This document shows, one piece after another, positions 1-5,104 of a stretch of DNA of 5,104 nt. Both the position numbers and the translations under genes were made by a program. This DNA is from Firmicutes bacterium UBA6132. Lineage in GTDB: Bacteria > Bacillota_A > Clostridia > Tissierellales > Sedimentibacteraceae. The first letter of the stretch is position 1. Each line of letters begins with the position of its first letter. Location: the NCBI GenBank assembly GCA_002435835.1, contig DIVM01000281.1, forward strand, positions 1 through 5,104, in the 5' to 3' direction. The notes under the pieces are model-generated. The model saw only the letters and a list, made by a program, of their open reading frames with translations, made no database searches and had not been told where the DNA came from.

Positions 1-1
1 G

Positions 2-337
2 AACTATCCAATATTTGGCATTGGCGCAAGTAAGAATATTAAAAATTCGCAATTCATTATAGGTGGGCATTCAGGTATATTGGATGCTTTTGCTATGTAT
101 GGGCTTTTTTTTGTGCCATATATAGCAATAATTTTCATGAAACTTAAAAACATCCTAATGGATATTAGACTTTCGGGAGGATCAACTGTAGGGTTTGCCG
201 CATTTGCTTCATTGATATCTTACATTATTATTTTGTTTATCGATCCTCTTTTATTTGACAGTAGTGTTGCAGGTTTGATGTTTTTATTTGTATTTGGAGG
301 GTTTTATTCAAAAAGTGAAAAACAGAATTCAAAATGA
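2..337 (+). CDS. O-antigen/polysaccharide polymerase-like membrane protein, C-terminal fragment
   Basis: Partial at the 5' end: the frame is open from base 2 and stops with TGA at 335-337, giving 111 visible residues. The fragment begins PIFGIG and continues to GGHSGILDAFAMYG. A G-H-S/N-x-x-L-D-x-x-x-x-x-G loop followed by hydrophobic helices is typical of the C-terminal half of Wzy/O-antigen ligase-type polymerases. Three hydrophobic stretches follow: one starting at MYGLFFVPYIAIIF, one around FASLISYIIILFIDPLLF and one around SVAGLMFLFVFGG, ending in a short Lys-rich tail. Such proteins join lipid-linked repeat units at the periplasmic (outer) face of the inner membrane. The neighbouring glycosyltransferases support this role. 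The fold class is inferred from hydrophobicity and the loop motif. A flippase or another multi-span export protein is possible, because the more diagnostic N-terminal part lies outside the window. The stop lies 7 bases before the next start. Confidence 0.72.
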   Translation, partial: NYPIFGIGASKNIKNSQFIIGGHSGILDAFAMYGLFFVPYIAIIFMKLKNILMDIRLSGGSTVGFAAFASLISYIIILFIDPLLFDSSVAGLMFLFVFGGFYSKSEKQNSK

Positions 338-344
338 CAACCAA

Positions 345-1124
345 ATGAAAAAATTTTCAATAGTAACTGTTTGTTTGAATGATAAAGAAAATTTACGTAA
401 GACTGCTGATTCAATTAAGAATCAGGATTTTCATGATTTTGAATATATTATTTACGATGGTGATTCAATTGATGGCACCCAAGATCATGCCTTACACTTT
501 GGCGCCGATAAATTTATTTCTGAACCAGATAATGGCATTTTTGATGCGATGAACAAAGCGTTGAAAATGTGTTCTGGTAAATATATTAATTTCTTAAATG
601 CTGGCGACACATTTGTAAATAATTCCGTACTTACCCAAGTTTCAAAAATAATAAATAAAAACCCGGAAAAGGATTTTTTCTATGGTGATGTTTTCTATGA
701 AAACAGTGTTCGGCCATATTCACTTCAACCTTCTGTAATATCGCCCTTCACTCTTTATAGAGGGACGATATGTCATCAAGCTTGGTTCTTAAATACTGAA
801 TTATACAACAAACTTGGTGGGTTTAATACAAATTTAACATATAAAGGAGATTATGATTTTTTATTGCGTATGTATTATTTGGAAAACATTTCTTATTTTC
901 ATATGCCTTTTTTTGTAGTGAGCTATTTAGGAGGAGGTTTTTCAGAAAAAAAATTTAACGAAAGTAGAAATGAATTTGAAGTAACAAGAAACAAATATAT
1001 TACAAGAGGAAAGTCTGAATTCTTTAGACTTCTACTATTGTTCTTGAATCCAATAAAGAATTTGAAATCATTTCAAAAATTCATGTCTTATTACAACAAG
1101 ATGAAAAGTAAAATTAGAAATTAA
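345..1124 (+). CDS. Family 2 glycosyltransferase, WcaE/WfgS-like
   Basis: A 259-residue GT-A fold glycosyltransferase expected to move a sugar from a nucleotide-sugar donor onto a lipid-linked glycan at the cytoplasmic face of the membrane. Visible motifs: the first beta strand FSIVTV at residues 4-9; a nucleotide-binding DGDSIDGT at 38-45; the P-D-N-G-I-F-D-A-M-N block at 61-70, characteristic of the WcaE/WfgS subgroup; N-A-G-D at 85-88 in the place of the metal-binding DXD; H-Q-x-W-F at 144-148; and G-D-Y-D-F at 168-172, the likely catalytic-base region. No clear membrane span is seen, but the C-terminus has a hydrophobic, basic patch (FFRLLLLFLNPIKN) that could touch the membrane. The ATG at 345 is chosen because it falls just before the first conserved strand. 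A TTG at 288 would add 19 residues overlapping the upstream gene. No good Shine-Dalgarno precedes 345, so translation may be coupled to the upstream stop 7 bases away. Sugar and linkage cannot be read from sequence. Confidence 0.9.
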   Translation: MKKFSIVTVCLNDKENLRKTADSIKNQDFHDFEYIIYDGDSIDGTQDHALHFGADKFISEPDNGIFDAMNKALKMCSGKYINFLNAGDTFVNNSVLTQVSKIINKNPEKDFFYGDVFYENSVRPYSLQPSVISPFTLYRGTICHQAWFLNTELYNKLGGFNTNLTYKGDYDFLLRMYYLENISYFHMPFFVVSYLGGGFSEKKFNESRNEFEVTRNKYITRGKSEFFRLLLLFLNPIKNLKSFQKFMSYYNKMKSKIRN

Positions 1125-1128
1125 ACCC

Positions 1129-1135
1129 AAGGGGA
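1129..1135 (+). promoter_or_regulatory. Ribosome binding site of the CapA-like gene
   Basis: AAGGGGA lies 9 bases before the ATG at 1145, inside the 20-base gap after the preceding gene. It is a good Shine-Dalgarno match at a normal distance and fixes the start of the CapA-like gene. The gap holds no hairpin and no terminator. Confidence 0.7.
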
Positions 1136-1144
1136 ACTTTTTAT

Positions 1145-2263
1145 ATGCCTAAAAGTCGGCTAATTATTTCTGCATGTGGTGATATTTTATTGGGGGATTA
1201 TTATTTTGATATAGGTTATGGAATGGGTAGCCAAATAAAGAGAAGGGATAAAGGTTTTGTCTTTAAGGAGGTTGGGGCGACATTAAGTAAAAGTGATTTG
1301 GTTTTAGGAAATCTGGAATGTCCAATTTCACGAATAAGTAATAAACATGGAATAAGAAAAAAAGAGTTTTTGGCAGATCCAATGAGTGTAGAAGTATTAA
1401 CTGAGGGAGGTTTTGATGGGTTGAGTTTAGCAAATAATCATATGCTACAACATGGTAATGTAGCATTTAATAACACTACCCAATTATTAGCCAGGAATGG
1501 AATTGCGCCAATAGGAATCATTGATCAAGAAGATGATAAACAACACTTAATAAAATACTCGTTTGAAGATACAACTTTGGGTGTGGTATCTTATTCATTT
1601 GCGGAAGATCATTTTGAAAAGGAAAATAAGAGCTATGCTTTTGCTCCAAGTCAAGAAATACTTCTAAGACAAATTGGTGAATATAAAAAAAAGTGTGATT
1701 ATCTTATACTTATGTTACATTGGGGTCAAGAGTTTGTTCGTTTTCCAAGCCAGTTTCAAATTGAATTAGCTCACTCAATGGTTGAGGCAGGGGTTGATAT
1801 AATTTTAGGTTCCCATCCTCATGTGGTTCAGGGAGTAGAAACATACAAGAAAAGTATAATTGCGTACTCTCTTGGCAATTTTGTGTTTAGTATGAACTGG
1901 ACCACTTCAAGATATTCTACTATATTACAAATATTTATAATGGAAGATGGCACAATGGAATTTGAGCTTATACCGATTTGGATAGATGACAATTTCCGCC
2001 CAACTATTCCAAACAAACATTTGAAAAATAGAATTCTAGAGTATTTTCAGAGAGTAAACGATACATTATATAGATCATACGCACTTACCTTGGATGAGTA
2101 TGAAATAATGGTTCAAAGTGCTTTATTACAGTATCAGAGTTCAACAAGAAAAAGTTTTGTGAAAAATTTTTATAAACAGAGACCATTTGTTATATTTCAA
2201 TTGAGTTTTGAATTCTTGAACAGAAATTTGGCAAATTGCTTTAGGAAGACAAAGAATGGGTAA
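1145..2263 (+). CDS. CapA/PgsA-like metallophosphatase-fold protein (poly-gamma-glutamate capsule family)
   Basis: A 372-residue protein with the PGA_cap (CapA) motifs in order: GDILLGD at residues 12-18, GNLECP at 55-60, LANNHMLQHG at 95-104, LHWGQEF at 191-197, LGSHPHVVQGVE at 221-232 and YSLGNFVFS at 241-249. These correspond to the metal-binding Asp, Asn and His positions of the calcineurin-like phosphoesterase fold. Family members are known from poly-gamma-glutamate capsule production (CapA/PgsA) and are also common in polysaccharide loci, where their chemistry is mostly unproven. Residues about 283-372 form an extra, poorly conserved tail. No signal peptide or membrane span is visible, unlike CapA/PgsA, which is membrane anchored, so this copy is probably cytosolic. 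In the NNHxxDxG motif the usual Asp is Gln102. No CapB or CapC is visible nearby, so poly-glutamate synthesis itself is unlikely. The stop overlaps the next gene by 8 bases. Family membership is firm; the role is open. Confidence 0.92.
   Translation: MPKSRLIISACGDILLGDYYFDIGYGMGSQIKRRDKGFVFKEVGATLSKSDLVLGNLECPISRISNKHGIRKKEFLADPMSVEVLTEGGFDGLSLANNHMLQHGNVAFNNTTQLLARNGIAPIGIIDQEDDKQHLIKYSFEDTTLGVVSYSFAEDHFEKENKSYAFAPSQEILLRQIGEYKKKCDYLILMLHWGQEFVRFPSQFQIELAHSMVEAGVDIILGSHPHVVQGVETYKKSIIAYSLGNFVFSMNWTTSRYSTILQIFIMEDGTMEFELIPIWIDDNFRPTIPNKHLKNRILEYFQRVNDTLYRSYALTLDEYEIMVQSALLQYQSSTRKSFVKNFYKQRPFVIFQLSFEFLNRNLANCFRKTKNG
2243..2248 (+). promoter_or_regulatory. Ribosome binding site of the second glycosyltransferase
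   Basis: AGGAAG lies inside the end of the CapA-like gene, 7 bases before the ATG at 2256. It supports that start and the 8-base overlap (2256-2263) between the two genes. Confidence 0.6.
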
Positions 2264-3272
2264 TAAATCTGTGGATATAGTAGTTATTGGACGAAACGAA
2301 GGCGATTTGCTTAGAAAAGCTTTAGAATCCTCAATGAGAATAGCTGAGGAATATGCGAAATTAGGTAATCCCAGGCCTGAAATTATTTATGTGGATGGTC
2401 AATCAACGGACGGCTCTTTGGAACTCGCAAAGTCCTTGGGGGTGAAGGTTTGCATAGTTAAACAAAGACCGAATCCTGCTGCAGGAAGGCATACTGCCTT
2501 TCAATATTGTAAAGCAGAATATGTCTTCTTCTTAGATGGGGATATGGAAGTTTATTCCGATTGGCTACCTCGAGCGGTTTCTTTTTTAGAGAGCAACAAT
2601 GATATTGCTGGAGTTGCTGGATATTGTGATTGGGAAGTTTATGAAGGCGATAGGGTTGTTAGAATTCCGAACCATAGTGGAATAAAAAAATTTGGGGAAT
2701 TAGTAACAACTGATGTTGGTGGAGCATTTCTTTATAAGCGTTCAGTCTTACAGGAAACTGGAGATTTCGACCCTACAATGATTCGTAATGGGGAATTTGA
2801 GCTATATCTTAGAATCCTTGCAAAGGGTTATAAATTGGCTTATCTAACGATTCCAATGTGTGTTCATAGAGATAAAAAAGGCAATATGGGATTGTCTTTT
2901 GTTAAGAGAACTTTGTTAACAAAGAATGTTTTTATTCCTGGCGTAGTTGCCAGAAAAGCCCCTAAAACAAAATCAACTTATGAAATACTTTTTAAACGTT
3001 ATTGGTTATATTTGTGGCATTTAATTTCAATATTAATAATATGTTGTATGTTGTTAACCTTAAACTTTCAGATTAGTATAAAGCTAACAATACTTATATT
3101 GACAATTTCACAATTGTTTTATACACATTGGATTTATAAAAATAAGAGCCTTGTGCGAACTGTAGTGTCCTTGTTTACGATAAATATATATATTATTTCG
3201 TTTATCATTGGTTATTTATTAAACTGGCCAAATATTGGAGGATTTTACAAAAACAAATATGATAGATCCTAG
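2256..3272 (+). CDS. Family 2 glycosyltransferase with C-terminal membrane segments
   Basis: A 338-residue GT-A glycosyltransferase. The catalytic domain covers about residues 5-230: VDIVVIGRNEG at 6-16, IIYVDGQSTDGS at 43-54, a G-R-H-T-A stretch at 77-81, the metal-binding D-G-D at 94-96, a GGAFLYKRSVL acceptor-loop strand at 155-165, and G-E-F-E-L at 179-183 with an acidic residue in the catalytic-base position. Three hydrophobic segments follow at about 249-268, 273-290 and 302-323, so the enzyme is probably held on the cytoplasmic face of the inner membrane, as expected for one using a polyprenyl-linked acceptor. The start at 2256 has a Shine-Dalgarno at 7 bases and overlaps the preceding stop by 8 bases, which suggests translational coupling. 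The 3' end overlaps the next gene by 14 bases. Donor sugar and linkage are unknown. A polyprenyl-phosphate glycosyltransferase is possible, but the catalytic domain reads more like a chain-extending transferase. Confidence 0.9.
   Translation: MGNKSVDIVVIGRNEGDLLRKALESSMRIAEEYAKLGNPRPEIIYVDGQSTDGSLELAKSLGVKVCIVKQRPNPAAGRHTAFQYCKAEYVFFLDGDMEVYSDWLPRAVSFLESNNDIAGVAGYCDWEVYEGDRVVRIPNHSGIKKFGELVTTDVGGAFLYKRSVLQETGDFDPTMIRNGEFELYLRILAKGYKLAYLTIPMCVHRDKKGNMGLSFVKRTLLTKNVFIPGVVARKAPKTKSTYEILFKRYWLYLWHLISILIICCMLLTLNFQISIKLTILILTISQLFYTHWIYKNKSLVRTVVSLFTINIYIISFIIGYLLNWPNIGGFYKNKYDRS
3237..3241 (+). promoter_or_regulatory. Distant GGAGG ahead of the PaaK-like gene (start ambiguous)
   Basis: GGAGG is the strongest Shine-Dalgarno-like string near this start, but it lies 17 bases before the ATG at 3259, longer than usual. 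It also overlaps an in-frame TTG at 3235, so it cannot serve that start. Either spacing is relaxed here, or the gene relies on coupling with the upstream gene, which is still being translated at this point. Confidence 0.35.
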
Positions 3273-4593
3273 ATTAAAGCTAGTGGATTTTTTTCGAAAA
3301 ACAGATGCGCTGAACATTTATCAGAAAGAATTGAAGGAAACTCAATTTTTCACAAAGAGTCAATTACAAGAGTTGCAGTGGAGTCGTTTATTCTCATTAT
3401 TACATCATGTATATGAGCAAGTGCCTTATTATAGGAAAATTTTCGATGAAAGAGGCCTAAAACCGAATGATTTTAAATCATTGGAAGACTTAGACAAGTT
3501 GCCAATATTAACAAAAAAAGATATTAGAGAAAATTATAGCCAATTATTAGCAAAAAATATTAATATTTATAAACCAAGGATAATTACAAGTGGAGGTTCT
3601 ACAGGAAAACCAATTCGATTTTTTGTAGATTCACTTACTAATGGTTATCAATGGGCAGATGCATATCGAGGTCAAATTTGGGGCGGTTGGCAATTTGGAG
3701 ATAGGATTGCCAGAATCTGGGGCAGTTCTGTTCTTTCATTACAAAAACCATTCCAAAAGAAAATTTATGGGACACTTAATAACTGGTTACTTCTCCCAGC
3801 TTTCGATTCAGGTATGGGCCAAATGGAGAAGTGGATCAAGCTTATAAGATCACAAAAAATACGTTTTATTTCTGGTTACGTTGATACAATGGTTGATTTT
3901 TCACGATTTGTAATTCAACAAAAACTGCAAACTCATTTAGTAGCTGCGTTTCCAACTACTGCACCTTTAACTATTTCAGGAAGAAGGTTAATAGAAAAAG
4001 CATTTGGTTGTGGTATTTTTGATCTTTATCAATCTGCGGACGGCGGCATTTCTGCAATTGAATGTCATCAACATAAAGGGTTACATTTAGCTGAAGAGAG
4101 ATGTGTCTTAGAAATTCCTAAAAACTCATTACAAAATGATATTCCAGTAATTGTAACCGATCTATTTAATTATTCTATGCCTTTTATAAGATATTTGAAT
4201 GGAGATGAAGTAACAATTACTAGAGAAAACTGTGCTTGTGGTCGCGAATCATTATTGATTAAACAAATCCGAGGTAAGACGTATCATCACATAAAGCTGC
4301 CAAACGGAAAATTGATACATTCAGAAATATTTTCATATTACTTAAATAATTTTTTAATTGTAAAACATTTTTGTGCTAAACAAGTTTCTAATAAGAGAAT
4401 TATTTTAGAAATTTGTCTGGATGATCATTTTATTGATCAAAAAATCGATTTTGAGAAATCCATTAGAAATCTTCCTAAATCACTGCCTGGAATAGAGATT
4501 GATATACAGTATGTGGAAAAAATCAATAAATTACCTAATCAAAAATATGAGATATATATTCCATTAAGCAAGGATGGCAATCATAATGGTTAA
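3259..4593 (+). CDS. Adenylate-forming enzyme, phenylacetate-CoA ligase (PaaK/'CapK') family
   Basis: A 444-residue protein, the usual PaaK-like length. Family members activate a carboxylate with ATP to an acyl-adenylate and usually pass it to a thiol. Visible: an N-terminal helical region with the common HVYEQVPYYRK block at 50-60; L-P-I-L-T-K-K-D at 81-88; the phosphate-binding T-S-G-G-S-T-G-K-P at 110-118; YQSADGG at 257-263 in the place of Y-G-x-T/R-E; TDLFNYSMPFIRYLNGDE at 300-317, containing the ribose-binding Asp region; C-A-C-G-R at 325-329; and a C-terminal domain ending LPNQKYEIYIP, with Lys429 as probable catalytic lysine. Cys269, His276, Cys325 and Cys327 are placed like the structural zinc site of PaaK relatives. 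The C-domain hinge reads RGKTYHH rather than the usual GRxDD. ATG 3259 is preferred; TTG 3235 would add 8 residues. In polysaccharide loci these proteins are inferred, not shown, to activate a non-sugar substituent. Confidence 0.88.
   Translation: MIDPRLKLVDFFRKTDALNIYQKELKETQFFTKSQLQELQWSRLFSLLHHVYEQVPYYRKIFDERGLKPNDFKSLEDLDKLPILTKKDIRENYSQLLAKNINIYKPRIITSGGSTGKPIRFFVDSLTNGYQWADAYRGQIWGGWQFGDRIARIWGSSVLSLQKPFQKKIYGTLNNWLLLPAFDSGMGQMEKWIKLIRSQKIRFISGYVDTMVDFSRFVIQQKLQTHLVAAFPTTAPLTISGRRLIEKAFGCGIFDLYQSADGGISAIECHQHKGLHLAEERCVLEIPKNSLQNDIPVIVTDLFNYSMPFIRYLNGDEVTITRENCACGRESLLIKQIRGKTYHHIKLPNGKLIHSEIFSYYLNNFLIVKHFCAKQVSNKRIILEICLDDHFIDQKIDFEKSIRNLPKSLPGIEIDIQYVEKINKLPNQKYEIYIPLSKDGNHNG
4570..4574 (+). 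promoter_or_regulatory. Ribosome binding site of the ExoA-like glycosyltransferase
   Basis: AAGGA lies inside the end of the PaaK-like gene, 11 bases before the ATG at 4586. A second in-frame ATG at 4574 overlaps this motif and has no Shine-Dalgarno of its own, so 4586 is preferred. Confidence 0.45.
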
Positions 4594-5104
4594 CAATGAT
4601 ATTTTTGTATCTTTTATCATTGTTGTAAGAAATGGGGAAAGTGTTTTAAAGGATATTTTAAATGACTTTATTTTACAAGATTACCCATTAGAGAAAATTG
4701 AACTAATATTGGTAGATAGTTGTTCTAATGATAATACGGTAAATGTAGTAAACCAATTCATGTTAGTGCATCCTGATTTAAAATGCAAGTTCCTTAAGAA
4801 CAATAAAAAAATATTGGCGTCAGGTTGGAACATTGCTCTAATGAATGCAACTGGCGATATCATGATTCGGGTAGATGCGCATTCAAGGATCCCTTCAGAT
4901 TTTATCCAAAAAAATGTTTCCTGCATATTGTCTGGACAGACAATATGCGGGGGATATCTTGAATCCAAAGCCCCTAATGGATTTTGGAAAAAAGCGTTGT
5001 TTTTTGCAGATTCATCGAGATTTGGAGGGAGCCCAGCAAATTTTAGACACAGAGGGAAGCATGCGTATGTCGATACACTTGCATATGCAGCATATAAAAG
5101 AGAG
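4586..5104 (+). CDS. ExoA-like family 2 glycosyltransferase, N-terminal part (runs off window)
   Basis: Partial at the 3' end: the frame is open from 4586 to the last base, giving 173 residues with no stop. It begins with the GT-A strand FVSFIIVVRNGES at residues 7-19. The donor-binding region is LILVDSCSNDNT at 40-51, then ASGWNIALMNATGD at 78-91 and I-R-V-D-A-H-S at 94-100. The R-V-D-A-H form of the metal-binding motif, followed by P-S-D-F-I, is characteristic of the succinoglycan ExoA subgroup. So is the later segment FGGSPANFRHRG with Y-V-D-T-L and Y-K-R-E near 146-173. Family members add a hexose to a lipid-linked intermediate at the inner membrane and usually have C-terminal membrane helices, which would lie beyond this window. 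The ATG overlaps the preceding stop by 8 bases. An in-frame ATG at 4574 would add four residues. Two inverted repeats (4592-4624 and 4914-4957) lie within this coding region. Donor and acceptor are unknown. Confidence 0.88.
   Translation, partial: MVNNDIFVSFIIVVRNGESVLKDILNDFILQDYPLEKIELILVDSCSNDNTVNVVNQFMLVHPDLKCKFLKNNKKILASGWNIALMNATGDIMIRVDAHSRIPSDFIQKNVSCILSGQTICGGYLESKAPNGFWKKALFFADSSRFGGSPANFRHRGKHAYVDTLAYAAYKRE
4592..4624 (+). repeat. Inverted repeat at the start of the ExoA-like gene
   Basis: AACAATGATA at 4592-4601 is the exact reverse complement of TATCATTGTT at 4615-4624, with a 13-base loop. A U.G pair (4591 with 4625) could extend it. It begins within the stop codon of the PaaK-like gene and 4 bases after the ATG of the next gene. 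It is AT-rich (three G:C pairs of ten) and no T-run follows, so it is not an intrinsic terminator. If it forms in mRNA it could modulate initiation of the downstream gene. Chance occurrence in AT-rich sequence is a real possibility. Confidence 0.4.
4914..4957 (+). repeat. Long inverted repeat inside the ExoA-like gene
   Basis: GCATATTGTCTG at 4923-4934 is the exact reverse complement of CAGACAATATGC at 4937-4948, separated only by GA. Pairing continues outward without a bulge to 4914 and 4957. In RNA the two 21-base arms could form 21 pairs, 17 Watson-Crick and 4 G.U, before allowing for a minimal loop. The G4934-C4937 pair would have to open, leaving a GGAC tetraloop. No T-run follows (the downstream sequence is CTTGAATCC), so it is not a standard terminator. 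It lies wholly within coding sequence for residues about 110-124 of the transferase. Its function is unknown. Confidence 0.6.

Noticed and set aside
288..344. TTG-initiated N-terminal extension of the first glycosyltransferase
   Set aside because: It would overlap the polymerase gene by 50 bases and add 19 polar residues before the first conserved strand, where the family normally begins.
1125..1144. Gap between the first glycosyltransferase and the CapA-like gene as a possible terminator or promoter
   Set aside because: Twenty bases only, with a ribosome binding site but no hairpin and no promoter-like pair of boxes.
1263..1466. 67-codon open frame on the minus strand
   Set aside because: It lies opposite the conserved metal-binding motifs of the CapA-like gene, has no recognisable product and no ribosome binding site. 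It is a shadow frame.
1442..1466. Inverted repeat ATGCTACA / TGTAGCAT with a 9-base loop
   Set aside because: About one or two 8-bp repeats of this kind are expected by chance in 5 kb, and it falls in the constrained NNHMLQHG coding motif.
1828..2016. 62-codon open frame on the minus strand
   Set aside because: It lies wholly inside the CapA-like gene, antisense to the YSLGNF region, with no family resemblance.
2474..2500. Two adjacent short palindromes (TCCTGC-T-GCAGGA and AAGGCA-TAC-TGCCTT)
   Set aside because: Six-base arms are common by chance, the two overlap and compete, and they sit inside well-conserved glycosyltransferase coding sequence.
3641..3847. 68-codon open frame on the plus strand in another phase
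   Set aside because: It lies inside the PaaK-like gene, whose own frame carries strong family motifs on both sides.
4681..4968. 95-codon open frame on the minus strand
   Set aside because: It is antisense to the ExoA-like gene, whose R-V-D-A-H and other GT-A motifs show that the plus strand is the coding one.

Overview
The window is a stretch of a surface-polysaccharide (O-antigen, capsule or exopolysaccharide) biosynthesis cluster. All six genes lie on the plus strand and are packed end to end with almost no intergenic space, as in one operon. Both edges cut genes: the first lacks its 5' end and the last runs off the 3' end. No RNA gene, mobile element, CRISPR array, promoter or intrinsic terminator is visible, and no gene-free stretch is longer than about 20 bases.

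Layout: (1) 2-337, last 111 residues of a multi-membrane-span protein that looks like an O-antigen/polysaccharide polymerase (Wzy type). (2) 345-1124, WcaE/WfgS-like family 2 glycosyltransferase. (3) 1145-2263, CapA/PgsA-like metallophosphatase-fold protein. (4) 2256-3272, family 2 glycosyltransferase with C-terminal membrane segments. (5) 3259-4593, adenylate-forming enzyme of the phenylacetate-CoA ligase (PaaK/'CapK') family. (6) 4586-5104, N-terminal part of an ExoA-like family 2 glycosyltransferase, open to the window edge.

How they may work together (inference): the three glycosyltransferases would add successive sugars to a lipid-linked repeat unit and the polymerase would join the repeats. 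The CapA-like and PaaK-like proteins are not sugar transferases. Between the transferases, and joined to gene 4 or to each other's neighbours by overlapping reading frames, they suggest a non-sugar modification such as carboxylate activation for acyl or amino-acid decoration. The sequence does not show the substrate.

Organism: an AT-rich bacterium (about one third G+C by eye) using the standard code. Clear Shine-Dalgarno sequences precede at least two genes, which argues mildly against a typical Bacteroidota. Polysaccharide loci are often low in G+C and horizontally acquired, so I do not assign a phylum. The most notable non-coding signal is a long inverted repeat inside the last gene (4914-4957, perfect 12-bp core). 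A second, weaker one sits at the start of that gene (4592-4624).
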